From Streptomyces marokkonensis (lineage in GTDB: Bacteria > Actinomycetota > Actinomycetes > Streptomycetales > Streptomycetaceae), in the NCBI RefSeq assembly GCF_008312835.1, contig NZ_VSKS01000005.1:248001-312000 (forward strand): a stretch of 64,000 nucleotides of DNA. Reading direction: 5' to 3'. The notes under the pieces are model-generated. The model was given only the letters and a program-made list of their open reading frames with translations, did not search any database and had not been told where the DNA came from. The position numbers and the translations under genes were made by a program. Positions 7,150 to 15,750 of this stretch are shown piece by piece (the stretch's first letter is position 1; each line of letters begins with the position of its first letter).

Positions 7150-7277
7150 GGATATGTCATGGCTGGGGCCCATTGGCTCCACAGCTTTGCCGCCTCCCCG
7201 GTCCGGGGCCCGTGTCGAGCAAGGCCAGGGGTGCTCGTACACATTGCTGGCAGGTCCAAAGCCTGCTGGGCCAGACT

Positions 7278-7309
7278 GGGCCCTGCCTGGTCAGCTCTAG
7301 GCAGGGCCC
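7278..7309. terminator. Terminator hairpin after the ydcF-like gene
   Basis: An 11-bp perfect stem (GGGCCCTGCCT/AGGCAGGGCCC) with a 10-base loop, placed 130 bases after the ydcF-like stop. The rest of the 7150-7447 gap shows no gene; it should hold the promoter of the NACHT gene, but no clear -10/-35 pair stands out. Confidence 0.55.
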
Positions 7310-7447
7310 GTGCTGACGCAGTGCGGGGGCGCCCTCATAAGTTGGTAACTGCGGGAACGAGCGCCGGGGAGGACTCTTTCTTCGGTTGTAGACCCCTCTG
7401 CCATTGCCTGCTGTCAGAATGACTAGGTTCGCGGAGGAGGGGTGCCA

Positions 7448-10400
7448 ATGTTCGCGGAGACGGCGGCGTTACGGCTGGGTACGGCCGTGGCGAATGCAGC
7501 GGGGAAGTTGTGGCTGGGAGGCAAGCAGCAGGAGCAGGAGCGCTTGCTGTCGATGGAGGAGCTAGTCCGGGTACGGGTACGCGGCGTGCGGCTCCAGCGC
7601 GAGGTCAGGCAACAGTTTGAGCAGATCACCAACGCGGTGTTCGACCGGCTGGAACCGTTTCTGAAGCACGCTTTCCAAAGCTTGGAGGAAGGCGGCCGTC
7701 AGGCTGTAATCGATGGCGTGGTCGACACGTTTACGCGGGCGGACCTCTCAGACGAGGCTCTCCTTGCCGCGAACGCCCACCCGGCCGAGCTCATCCGTTG
7801 CATCACCGGTTCCACGAGCGCACCGGTCGGTCTGAACGAGGCGGAATCCCGCCTGTACGAGGTGCTCTTTGCCGAATGCGTCGAGTACTACGTCCGCGTT
7901 GTGCGGAGCCTGCCGGTCTTCGAGGAGCGGGCAGCGGGGGAACTGCTAGCACGAACAGCCACGTTGGGTGCCGAGGTAGCGGGAATCCTGGAACGCCTTC
8001 CGGATCGTTCCCTGTTCGCGCCGGACGGCACGGACCATGACACGGCCTTCCGCCGGAGGTACCTGGAACTGGTCAGCAGGGACCTCGACGAAGTGGAACT
8101 GTTCCGTCGAACGTCTGACCAGGCGACCGCACCCCGTGTACGGCTGTCTGTCGCGTACGTCAGCCTGCGGGCCACCGGGGACGACGGGAAGCGTCAACGT
8201 GTTGCCCGCTACCTACCACCAGTCAGGCCCGACATGAGCTACTGGGAGGAAGTTGGGGGCGAGAGCTCCGGCATGCGGGTTGAGGCCGCGTTGAGTGGCG
8301 CGCCCCGTGTACTGCTGCGGGGCGAGGCTGGCTCGGGCAAGACGACTTTGCTGCGCTGGCTGGCCATTATGGCGGCGCGCGGGGCTTTTAAGGGTGAGCT
8401 GGCCGACTGGAACGGACTCACCCCTATCTTCATCAAGCTGCGTGAGTATAGCGGCCGCACGCCCCCCAACCCGGAGGCGATGCTTGACGGAATCGCTGGG
8501 CCCATTACCGGGATCATGCCTAGGGGGTGGGTGGAGCGACAACTCGACGGCGGCAAGGTACTGCTCCTGATCGACGGCGTGGACGAGCTACTCGACCGGG
8601 AACGCCGAGGGGTGCGGGACTGGCTGCGCAAGCTGCTGGGGCAGTACGACGGTGTACGGGTGGTCGTCACCTCGCGTCCTGCGGCGGCCAGCGCGGACTG
8701 GCTGTGTCGTGAGGAATTCGCAGCCCTCCACCTGGACCGGATGACGCCACCAGACTTGGCGGCATTCGTACGGCAATGGCATCAAGCTGTACGCGAACTG
8801 GGTGGCGAGCTGCCCTGCGCCGTAGATGAACTTCCGCAATACGAGCACTCTCTGCTCACCAGCCTCAAAGACCGCGCGCACCTTCAATCGTTGGCGGGTA
8901 CGCCGTTGTTGGCCGCCATGCTGTGCGCAATGCATCTGAACAGGGGACGTCAACTCCCCCGAGATCGCATGGAGCTGTATCGCAACGCCCTGCACACTTT
9001 GGTCCACGACCGGGACGCGGATCGGAATGTGCCAAGTGCGGTGGATAGCAAGCTCAGCCTCAGTGACAAACTCGTCATACTGAGGGATCTCGCGTGGCGG
9101 TTGTCAGACAACAATCGAAGCGAGACCGATCTGGAGAGGGCGGCCGCGTGCGTTGCGGCGAAGCTGAGGGCTATGCGCCACCTGGATGTTCTGGACGGCG
9201 ACCAGGTTCTAGAGCAGCTACGGCACCGCTCCGGGATCCTTCGGTCCCCCGCCGAGGGGCGGGTGGACTTTGTACATCGCACCTTCCAGGAGTACCTCGC
9301 TGCCGAGGAGGCCGCGGAGGAGGACCGTATCGGCAACCTGGTCGGCCGAGCGCATCTGGATCTGTGGCGGGAGACGATCATTATGGTGGCGGGTCATGCC
9401 AACACTCGCCAACGGGAAGAGCTGCTTGGTGGCATCCTCGATCGCGCCAAGGAGGAAGCCCGGCACGCGCGCACGCTGCGTCTCTTGGCAGCAGCCTGCC
9501 AGGAGACGCTGCCTTCCGTATCGAGTGGGCTGGCAGACCGTCTGGATGAGGCCGTGACCAAGTTGCTTCCGGCAAGGCGGCAAACGGATCCGCCCGCGCT
9601 GGCGGCAGTGGGATCCAGCCTGTTGCGCTGGTTGCCACGGTCATTGGGACAACTAACTGAGAAAGCCGCAAAACAGACGGTACGGACCGTGGCGCTGATC
9701 GGGGGTGAAAAATCTCGAGAAATGCTGGCAGGATACGTGGGAGACGAGCGTAAGGGGGTCATCGATGAACTCATCCGCGCATGGGACTACTTCGACGCAG
9801 ACGCATATGTCGATGATGTTCTGTCTCGGCTGCCACTGGCGGAGCGTGAGGTATCGATCAATCATTCAGGCCAGCTCCGCGTGGCCAGCCAGTTGGGTTT
9901 GCTGACACATGTCCGGATAGAGCATCCAGTGCGGGAACTTGGGTTTCTTGCTGAGTTTCCTCCCCTGCGGCAGCTATGGGTGAGCGCGATGAGGGAAGAG
10001 GCTGACCTGTCTGTTCTTCAGGCTCATCCCGACCTGGAGCAACTCCTGCTGTTTGGTGCCGGTTCAGTGAGAGGGCTGTCGATTCTCTCTGGCCTCAAAA
10101 AATTGAGCTGGCTTGCACTTCCGGTCTCTGAAGACTTGGACCTGGCCACCTTGCGCTTGAATTCCAAGCTGTGGTTCCTCAGCCTCTCCCGTATCGAGGC
10201 GAAGGATGACCTGCGTCCGTTGACCGAACTCACCGGCCTGCGCGACCTGCATCTGGTTGGCGTCGATAAGGTCATGGCGACAGGCTTCGAGGAGCTCGCA
10301 GGAATGTCCCGCCTCGGCAGTCTGTATCTCTACAGATTCGATGTGAACGCCTGGCTCACGGCGCTCAAAAGTGCCCCGCCCTCGTTGACCTACCTGTATC

Positions 10401-10546
10401 TGCATAACTGCGTTGTGCCCTCCGAGCGTGACGCCTTCATGCAGTTTGGTAATCTCAGGCAGGTGGTTCTCACTGGGTGTGAAACCCCCGACGGTGTGAG
10501 CGTCGCCACTCTGGAAATTCCAGGCGTGCAAATTCACGTCAAATAA
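7448..10546 (+). CDS. NACHT-LRR (bacterial NLR-like) NTPase, probable anti-phage protein
   Basis: A 1032-aa multidomain STAND ATPase. Residues 1-240 are helical, with a start like NACHT N-terminal helical domains (FAETAALRLGTAVANAAGKL) and no enzyme motif. Residues about 285-450 form the NACHT core: Walker A GEAGSGKTT at 292-300, Walker B LLLIDGVDEL at 372-381 and VVVTSRP as a sensor-like strand. Helical winged and superhelical regions follow (VDFVHRTFQEYLAAEEA near 610). Residues 810-1025 contain leucine-rich repeats (LEQLLLFGAG, LKKLSWLALPV, LRDLHLVGVD, LTYLYLHNC). Bacterial NACHT proteins act as abortive-infection sensors. The ATG at 7448 is preferred because GGAGGAGGG ends 6 bases upstream; GTG 7442 is too close. 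It is likely cargo of the element. Confidence 0.85.
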   Translation: MFAETAALRLGTAVANAAGKLWLGGKQQEQERLLSMEELVRVRVRGVRLQREVRQQFEQITNAVFDRLEPFLKHAFQSLEEGGRQAVIDGVVDTFTRADLSDEALLAANAHPAELIRCITGSTSAPVGLNEAESRLYEVLFAECVEYYVRVVRSLPVFEERAAGELLARTATLGAEVAGILERLPDRSLFAPDGTDHDTAFRRRYLELVSRDLDEVELFRRTSDQATAPRVRLSVAYVSLRATGDDGKRQRVARYLPPVRPDMSYWEEVGGESSGMRVEAALSGAPRVLLRGEAGSGKTTLLRWLAIMAARGAFKGELADWNGLTPIFIKLREYSGRTPPNPEAMLDGIAGPITGIMPRGWVERQLDGGKVLLLIDGVDELLDRERRGVRDWLRKLLGQYDGVRVVVTSRPAAASADWLCREEFAALHLDRMTPPDLAAFVRQWHQAVRELGGELPCAVDELPQYEHSLLTSLKDRAHLQSLAGTPLLAAMLCAMHLNRGRQLPRDRMELYRNALHTLVHDRDADRNVPSAVDSKLSLSDKLVILRDLAWRLSDNNRSETDLERAAACVAAKLRAMRHLDVLDGDQVLEQLRHRSGILRSPAEGRVDFVHRTFQEYLAAEEAAEEDRIGNLVGRAHLDLWRETIIMVAGHANTRQREELLGGILDRAKEEARHARTLRLLAAACQETLPSVSSGLADRLDEAVTKLLPARRQTDPPALAAVGSSLLRWLPRSLGQLTEKAAKQTVRTVALIGGEKSREMLAGYVGDERKGVIDELIRAWDYFDADAYVDDVLSRLPLAEREVSINHSGQLRVASQLGLLTHVRIEHPVRELGFLAEFPPLRQLWVSAMREEADLSVLQAHPDLEQLLLFGAGSVRGLSILSGLKKLSWLALPVSEDLDLATLRLNSKLWFLSLSRIEAKDDLRPLTELTGLRDLHLVGVDKVMATGFEELAGMSRLGSLYLYRFDVNAWLTALKSAPPSLTYLYLHNCVVPSERDAFMQFGNLRQVVLTGCETPDGVSVATLEIPGVQIHVK

Positions 10547-10671
10547 CAGCTGGCAGCCTTGGCCTTCCGGAAGGAACGCCGTCCTGTACTCGCCGAGCTG
10601 CACTCAGTCAAGTCGAAGTAGGCCGTGTACGAGATGGCACCTCTTCCGGAGGTGACCGGGTGTAGAGATCT

Positions 10672-10713
10672 CCGGGCCAAGCCGCGCGCTGGCCCGGACC
10701 TGAGGCGCTTTTT
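10672..10713. terminator. Terminator after the NACHT gene
   Basis: CCGGGCCA and TGGCCCGG form an 8-bp stem with a 10-base loop, and a TTTTT run follows 11 bases later. It stands about 125 bases downstream of the NACHT-LRR stop. Confidence 0.5.
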
Positions 10714-10888
10714 CAATGAGGGGAATTGAACTTACCGCCCGGGAGAAATCTGGAACACCTCCTCCGGAATTCATCTGGTGGGAACACGGCGCGGGAAGTG
10801 GCCTGCTCAACGGTGGTGTAATCGGCCCATTGTAAATCTGCTGGGACCAGCGCCGGGCCGTCTCCGGGCCGTCCGAGGGGGGCCAGTG

Positions 10889-10918
10889 ACGACCACTAAC
10901 GACCGACAACGAACCTGA
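10889..10918. repeat. Three tandem decamers near the element/chromosome junction
   Basis: ACGACCACTA, ACGACCGACA and ACGAACCTGA follow one another with a 10-bp period, so ACGAMC recurs once per helical turn. They lie about 40 bases beyond the pmt stop. They could be integrase arm-type sites or a protein-binding array. Confidence 0.35.
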
Positions 10919-10960
10919 GGGCACGGCATGCCGCCGTGCTCCCAGGGCGTGTCTGCGCAG

Positions 10961-12706
10961 CTACACCCAGGTGTCCAGCCACATCCGCGCCCGCCAGTCG
11001 TCGATCGGAATGGGGATGCCGGTGTGGATGGGCCAGAAGTAGATGAAGTTCCACGCGATCAGCAGGGTCAGCACGCCCGCCGCCGTCGCGCCCGCGACGC
11101 GGCGGGTGTCGCCGGCGCGGGGCGGGCCGACGAGCGCGCCCAGGAGCATCGCCACGGCCAGGCACAGGAAGGGGAGGAAGACGATGGCGTAGAAGAAGAA
11201 GATCGTGCGCTCCTGGTAGAGGAACCACGGCGCGTAGCCGGCCGCGATGCCGCAGGCGATGGCGCCCGCCCGCCAGTCCCGGCGGAAGAACCAGCGCCAC
11301 AGCACGTAGAGCAGGGCGAAACCGCCCACCCACCACAGCAGCGGCGTGCCGATGGCCAGGACCTCCTGGGCGCACTTCTCACCCGCGTCGGCCGGACAGC
11401 CGTCCACGCCGGGCGCGGGGGACTCGTAGAAGTACGACACGGGGCGGCCCGTGACGATCCAGCTCCACGGGTTGGACTCGTAGGTGTGCGGCGAGGACAG
11501 GCCCACGTGGAACTCGTACACCTGGTTCTCGTAGTGCCACAGGCTGCGCCACCAGTCAGGGAACAGCCAGGACCAGTCGCTGTCGCGGCCGTCCTTGACC
11601 GCCCAGTCGCGGTAGTAGCCGCCGGTGCCGTCGGACGGCGAGAGGATCCAGCCGATCCAGGACGCGAAGTAGGTGACCACCGCCACCGGCACGGTCGACA
11701 GGAACGCCCAGCCCAGGTCGCGCCTCAGCACCGCCGTCCGGGGCCGCGGGGCGCCCGCGACCCTGCGCGCGCCGACGTCCCACAGCACCGCCAGCACGCA
11801 GAACGCGGCCATGATGTACAGGGCGTTCCACTTGGTGCCGATCGCCAGGCCCAGCATCAGGCCCGCCGCCAGCCGCCAGGGACGGAAGCCGATCCGGGTG
11901 TGCTCGGCGACCTCCGCGTCCGGCCGCGTCCGGCCGTCCGCGTCCACCGGCAGCGCCGCGGCCAGTTTCTCCCGTGCCCGGTCCCGGTCGACCACCAGAC
12001 AGCCGAAGGCCGCGAGCACGAAGAACATCAGCACGCCGTCCAGCAGCGCGGTCCGGCTCATCACGAAGTGCAGCCCGTCCACCGCCATCAGCGCGCCCGC
12101 GAGGCAGCCGAGGAACGTCGAACGGAACAGCCGCCGGCCGATCCGGCAGAGCATCAGCACGGACAGCGTGCCCAGCAGCGCGGTCATGAACCGCCAGCCG
12201 AACGGGTCGAAGCCGAACATCAGCTCGCCCAGCCCGATGACGTACTTGCCGACCGGCGGATGCACCACGTACGCCGCGTCGGTGGGGATGGGGACGTCCC
12301 CGCCCGAGTCCAGGATCAGACGGTTGGCGTTCTTGTCCCAGTTGACCTCGAACCCGCGGTGGATCAGCGCCCACGCGTCCTTGGCGTAGTACGTCTCGTC
12401 GAATATCACCGCCTTCGGGCGGCCCAGGTTCCAGAACCGCAGCACCCCCGCCAGCAGCGTGACCAGCAGCGGACCGCCCCACGCCGACCAGCGGGTGATG
12501 CGCCGCGCGAGCGGCGGCGACACCCCGAGCGTCGTCCACAGCCGGCCCGAGGGCTCGGTGTACGGCGGGACCAGGCGGTCACGGACGTCCCCTCTGGGGC
12601 CCGACGCCTGGTAGCCGAAACGGCGCAGCCGCTGCTGCCACGTCTGCCGCTCGTCGAGCGACGACTGCTCCTGCCGGGTGTCCGTGGAGGACGCGGTACT
12701 GGTCAC
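10961..12706 (-). CDS. pmt: Protein O-mannosyltransferase (GT39/PMT family)
   Basis: A 581-aa polytopic membrane enzyme that transfers mannose from polyprenyl-phosphate mannose to exported proteins. After a hydrophilic N-terminus of about 70 residues, a first membrane segment leads into the catalytic loop with the D-E pair (KAVIFDETYYAKDAW), characteristic of PMTs. Hydrophobic segments continue to the C-terminus, with a large extracytoplasmic loop containing SWSWLFPDWWRSLWHYE-like aromatic residues. The GTG at 12706 begins VTSTASSTD; the upstream frame overlaps divergent rsmI and was rejected. In Streptomyces, Pmt glycosylates lipoproteins and serves as part of the phage phiC31 receptor pathway. 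It is divergent from rsmI, with an 85-bp shared promoter region. Confidence 0.92.
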   Translation of the reverse strand: MTSTASSTDTRQEQSSLDERQTWQQRLRRFGYQASGPRGDVRDRLVPPYTEPSGRLWTTLGVSPPLARRITRWSAWGGPLLVTLLAGVLRFWNLGRPKAVIFDETYYAKDAWALIHRGFEVNWDKNANRLILDSGGDVPIPTDAAYVVHPPVGKYVIGLGELMFGFDPFGWRFMTALLGTLSVLMLCRIGRRLFRSTFLGCLAGALMAVDGLHFVMSRTALLDGVLMFFVLAAFGCLVVDRDRAREKLAAALPVDADGRTRPDAEVAEHTRIGFRPWRLAAGLMLGLAIGTKWNALYIMAAFCVLAVLWDVGARRVAGAPRPRTAVLRRDLGWAFLSTVPVAVVTYFASWIGWILSPSDGTGGYYRDWAVKDGRDSDWSWLFPDWWRSLWHYENQVYEFHVGLSSPHTYESNPWSWIVTGRPVSYFYESPAPGVDGCPADAGEKCAQEVLAIGTPLLWWVGGFALLYVLWRWFFRRDWRAGAIACGIAAGYAPWFLYQERTIFFFYAIVFLPFLCLAVAMLLGALVGPPRAGDTRRVAGATAAGVLTLLIAWNFIYFWPIHTGIPIPIDDWRARMWLDTWV

Positions 12707-12791
12707 CGCGCCATCGTAGGGAACCCCGCTGTGTGAGTCCCGCGCATGGCCGGTATGCCCCGCCTCTGTCCGCAACTGGGAGGATGGGGGC

Positions 12792-13664
12792 GTGACCGGA
12801 ACCCTCGTACTCGCAGGCACCCCCATCGGCGACATCTCGGACGCGCCGCCCCGGCTCGCCGAGGAACTGGCCGGCGCCGACGTCGTCGCCGCCGAGGACA
12901 CGCGCCGGCTGCGGCGGCTGACCCAGGCGCTCGGCGTCACGCCCAAGGGGCGGGTCGTGTCGTACTTCGAGGGCAACGAGTCCGCCCGTACGCCCGAGCT
13001 GGTCGAGGAACTGGCGGGCGGAGCGCGCGTGCTGCTGGTGACGGACGCCGGCATGCCCTCCGTGTCCGACCCCGGCTACCGGCTGGTCGCCGCGGCCGTC
13101 GAGCGGGACGTCAAGGTCACCGCGGTGCCCGGACCGTCCGCCGTCCTCACCGCGCTCGCCTTGTCCGGGCTGCCCGTGGACCGGTTCTGCTTCGAGGGGT
13201 TCCTGCCCCGCAAGGCCGGGGAGCGGCTGGGGCGGCTGCGCGAGGTCGCCGGGGAACGGCGCACCCTCGTCTACTTCGAGGCTCCGCACCGCCTCGACGA
13301 CACGCTCGCCGCGATGGCCGAGGTGTTCGGTGCGGAGCGCCGGGCCGCCGTCTGCCGGGAGCTGACCAAGACGTACGAGGAGGTCAGGCGCGGCCCGCTG
13401 GCCGAGCTGGCCGCGTGGGCGGCTCAGGGCGTCCGCGGGGAGATCACCGTGGTGGTCGAGGGCGCGCCCGAGCGGGGACCCGGGGAGGTGGACGCCGCCG
13501 AGCTGGTGCGCAGGGTGCGGGTGCGGGAGGAGGCGGGGGAGCGGCGCAAGGAGGCGATCGCCGCGGTGGCGGTGGAGGCGGGGCTGCCCAAGAGGCAGGT
13601 GTTCGACGCGGTGGTCGCGTCCAAGAACGCCGGCGGAGACGCCGGTTCCGGGGAACGCCGTTAG
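12792..13664 (+). CDS. rsmI: 16S rRNA (cytidine-1402-2'-O)-methyltransferase
   Basis: A 290-aa tetrapyrrole-methylase-fold protein that 2'-O-methylates C1402 in the 16S rRNA decoding centre using S-adenosylmethionine. It shows the RsmI order: N-terminal LVLAGTPIGDISDAPPR, VVAAEDTRRL, VLLVTDAGMPSVSDPG (glycine-rich SAM loop), AVPGPSAVLTALALSGLP and VYFEAPHRL. The length fits the family. The GTG at 12792 is the first start after the divergent promoter. It is separated from tatD by about 100 bases. The assignment is secure on motifs. Confidence 0.93.
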   Translation: MTGTLVLAGTPIGDISDAPPRLAEELAGADVVAAEDTRRLRRLTQALGVTPKGRVVSYFEGNESARTPELVEELAGGARVLLVTDAGMPSVSDPGYRLVAAAVERDVKVTAVPGPSAVLTALALSGLPVDRFCFEGFLPRKAGERLGRLREVAGERRTLVYFEAPHRLDDTLAAMAEVFGAERRAAVCRELTKTYEEVRRGPLAELAAWAAQGVRGEITVVVEGAPERGPGEVDAAELVRRVRVREEAGERRKEAIAAVAVEAGLPKRQVFDAVVASKNAGGDAGSGERR

Positions 13665-13768
13665 GGGCGCGGTGCGTCGCGGGCCGACGGCTGTGGGGGC
13701 CGGCCGCTCCCACGCGGCGGCCGCGCACCGGACACGGCCCCGGGCGGCGCTTCCGTAGGATCGGGGAC

Positions 13769-14650
13769 ATGTCTGCGAACGCCCCCGACAAGAACGCCGC
13801 CCCGCCGCTCCCGGAGCCCTTGCGGGTACCGGTCGCGGACTCCCACACCCACCTCGACATGCAGTCCGGCACGGTCGAGGAGGCCCTCGCCAAGGCCGCG
13901 TCGGTGGGCGTGACGACGGTGGTGCAGGTCGGCTGCGACCTCAAGGGGTCCCGGTGGGCGGCGGAAACCGCGGCGGCGTACGACGCCGTCCACGCCACGG
14001 TCGCGCTGCACCCCAACGAGGCCCCGCGGATCGTCCATGGCGACCCCGACGGCTGGTCCCGGCAGGGGGCCCGCGAGCCGGGCGGGGACGCGGGGCTGGA
14101 CGAGGCGCTCGCGGAGATCGACCGGCTGGCCGCGCTGCCCCAGGTCATGGGCGTCGGAGAGACGGGCCTCGACTACTTCCGCACCGGGCCGGAGGGCAAG
14201 GAGGCGCAGGAGCGGTCCTTCCGCGCCCACATAGAGATCGCCAAGCGGCACGGCAAGGCACTGGTGATCCACGACCGCGACGCCCACGCCGACGTCCTGC
14301 GCGTGCTCAAGGAGGAGGGCGCCCCCGAGCGCACCGTCTTCCACTGCTACTCCGGGGACGCCGAGATGGCGGAGATCTGCGCGAGCGCCGGGTACTACAT
14401 GTCGTTCGCCGGCAACGTCACCTTCAAGAACGCGGGCGACCTGCGGGACGCGCTCGCCGTGGCCCCGCTGGAACTGGTCCTGGTGGAGACCGACGCGCCG
14501 TTCCTGACCCCGGTGCCCTACCGCGGCCGGCCCAACGCCCCCTACCTGGTGCCGGTCACGGTGCGTGCCATGGCGGCCGTACGGGGCATCGACGAGGACA
14601 GCCTGGCCACGGCCCTCGGGGCGAACACGGCCCGCGCCTTCGGCTACTGA
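13769..14650 (+). CDS. tatD: TatD-family metal-dependent hydrolase/DNase
   Basis: A 293-aa TIM-barrel amidohydrolase-fold protein. Metal ligands are visible in DSHTHLD (about residue 28), GVGETGLDY (about 132), VIHDRDAH (about 168) and the FHCYSGD strand, with VETDAPFL near 242. TatD enzymes have metal-dependent 3'-5' exonuclease or AP-endonuclease activity linked to DNA repair and quality control. The ATG at 13769 gives an N-terminus of about 25 residues before the barrel. It precedes ksgA and ispE as in many Actinobacteria. The rpfB gene normally found between tatD and ksgA is absent (see the remnant at 14651-14770). Confidence 0.92.
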   Translation: MSANAPDKNAAPPLPEPLRVPVADSHTHLDMQSGTVEEALAKAASVGVTTVVQVGCDLKGSRWAAETAAAYDAVHATVALHPNEAPRIVHGDPDGWSRQGAREPGGDAGLDEALAEIDRLAALPQVMGVGETGLDYFRTGPEGKEAQERSFRAHIEIAKRHGKALVIHDRDAHADVLRVLKEEGAPERTVFHCYSGDAEMAEICASAGYYMSFAGNVTFKNAGDLRDALAVAPLELVLVETDAPFLTPVPYRGRPNAPYLVPVTVRAMAAVRGIDEDSLATALGANTARAFGY

Positions 14651-14770
14651 CGGACGCACGGACGGCCCCGGGACGCGCCGGCGGCGGAACAGACGTACCG
14701 CGCCAGGAAGCTGTACGTGCGCAGCGGCGCGGGCGCGTGGCCGCACCGCGGGGCCCGCCTGCGGGGGTGA
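14651..14770 (+). pseudogene. Probable rpfB 3' remnant (resuscitation-promoting factor)
   Basis: Directly behind the tatD stop, and in the same frame, the sequence encodes [20 protein letters not shown], then PHRGARLRG and a TGA at 14768. This resembles the end of the Rpf lysozyme-like domain, which typically reads EQ...A.KL...G.GAWP.C. The expected cysteine after WP is replaced by His-Arg, and everything upstream is missing. In Actinobacteria, including M. tuberculosis, rpfB lies between tatD and ksgA, exactly here. A deletion that joined the end of tatD to the last 30 or so rpfB codons explains it. There is no start codon or ribosome site. The similarity is short, so this is an inference. 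Confidence 0.5.
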
Positions 14771-14805
14771 CCTGGGCGGCCCCGGCCGCCCCGTACCCTT
14801 GTCCC

Positions 14806-15750
14806 GTGACCAGCCCCACCCCAGACGCCCTCCTGGGCCCCGCCGACATCCGTGAACTGGCGGCCGCCCTCGGCGTACGGCCCACCAAGCAGCGCGGCCA
14901 GAACTTCGTCATCGACGCCAACACGGTCCGCCGTATCGTCCGCACCGCCGGGGTGCGCCCCGACGACGTGGTCGTCGAGGTCGGCCCGGGACTCGGCTCG
15001 CTCACCCTGGCGCTCCTCGAGGCCGCCGACCGGGTCACCGCCGTCGAGATCGACGACGTCCTCGCCGCCGCGCTGCCAGCGACCGTCGCCGCCCGCATGC
15101 CCGGGCGTGCCGACCGGTTCGCGCTGGTCCACTCCGACGCGATGCACGTCACCGAGCTGCCGGGCCCCGCCCCGACCGCGCTCGTCGCGAACCTCCCCTA
15201 CAACGTGGCCGTCCCGGTGCTGCTGCACATGCTCGAGAACTTCCCGAGCATCGAACGCACCCTGGTCATGGTCCAGTCGGAGGTCGCCGACCGGCTCGCC
15301 GCCGCACCCGGCTCGAAGGTGTACGGCGTGCCCTCGGTCAAGGCCAACTGGTACGCGGAGGTCAAGCGGGCCGGAGCCATCGGGCGGAACGTCTTCTGGC
15401 CCGCTCCGAACGTGGACAGCGGGCTGGTCTCGCTGGTCCGCCGTGCCGAGCCGGTGAAGACCAGCGCCTCCCGGCGCGAGGTGTTCGCCGTCGTGGACGC
15501 GGCCTTCGCCCAGCGCCGCAAGACCCTGCGGGCCGCGCTCGCCGGGTGGGCGGGGTCGGCGGCCGCGGCGGAGGCGGCGCTGGTCGCCGCCGGGGTGTCG
15601 CCGCAGGCCCGGGGCGAGTCCCTCACGGTGGAGGAGTTCGCGCGCATCGCCGAGAACGCGGGGAACACTCGGAACGCCGGGAACGCTGGGAACACCGAGA
15701 ACGCCGAGAACGCCGAGAACGCCGAGAACGAGGAGCCCGGTCAGCAGTGA
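14806..15750 (+). CDS. ksgA: 16S rRNA A1518/A1519 dimethyltransferase KsgA (RsmA)
   Basis: A 314-aa SAM-dependent methyltransferase that dimethylates two adjacent adenines near the 3' end of 16S rRNA. Motifs are [29 protein letters not shown] (motif I), VTAVEIDD and the catalytic NLPYNV near residue 130, then the C-terminal RNA-binding subdomain ([13 protein letters not shown]). The last about 30 residues are low-complexity: nine 9-bp units encoding ENA/GNT/RNA triplets, making the protein longer than usual. The GTG at 14806 starts [10 protein letters not shown]. Its stop overlaps the ispE GTG in GTGA. Confidence 0.93.
   Translation: MTSPTPDALLGPADIRELAAALGVRPTKQRGQNFVIDANTVRRIVRTAGVRPDDVVVEVGPGLGSLTLALLEAADRVTAVEIDDVLAAALPATVAARMPGRADRFALVHSDAMHVTELPGPAPTALVANLPYNVAVPVLLHMLENFPSIERTLVMVQSEVADRLAAAPGSKVYGVPSVKANWYAEVKRAGAIGRNVFWPAPNVDSGLVSLVRRAEPVKTSASRREVFAVVDAAFAQRRKTLRAALAGWAGSAAAAEAALVAAGVSPQARGESLTVEEFARIAENAGNTRNAGNAGNTENAENAENAENEEPGQQ
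15652..15732 (+). repeat. Nine tandem 9-bp units in the 3' end of ksgA
   Basis: Units follow the pattern GAGAACGCC or GGGAACACT (RGGAACRCY-like) without interruption, and the last four are nearly identical. Being multiples of three, they keep frame and add (E/G/R)-N-(A/T) triplets to the KsgA tail. This is a likely slippage-prone microsatellite. Confidence 0.85.

Larger units (their letters stand above)
1..10720. mobile_element. Right part of an integrative conjugative element (AICE type)
   Basis: This stretch carries a primase/polymerase start, a Spd-like membrane protein, an FtsK/TraB translocase, a DUF2637-type protein, small DUF-type proteins and a GntR repressor. That is the usual gene set of actinomycete AICEs such as pSAM2. 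The integrase, excisionase and outer att site would lie left of the window. Core chromosome resumes with pmt at 10961, so the right junction should fall between about 10547 and 10960. No tRNA gene or obvious tRNA 3' end is visible there, so the exact boundary is unknown. Codon use in the 6.5-10.5 kb cargo is visibly less GC-biased than in the flanking chromosome. The family assignment is secure; the right end is inferred. Confidence 0.8.
10547..10960. other. Gene-free junction region between element cargo and chromosome
   Basis: No credible gene. It contains a 12-bp palindrome at 10563-10574, a 6-bp-stem hairpin at 10638-10654, a terminator-like hairpin at 10672-10697 followed by five T residues, and three tandem 10-mers at 10889-10918. 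The right end of the mobile element most likely lies here. No tRNA or T-loop consensus was found in it. Confidence 0.45.

Noticed and set aside
10928-12736. 602-aa plus-strand open frame
   Set aside because: Exact antisense of pmt. Its His/Arg/Gln-rich composition is an artefact of GC-rich third positions, while the minus frame has the PMT motifs and membrane segments.
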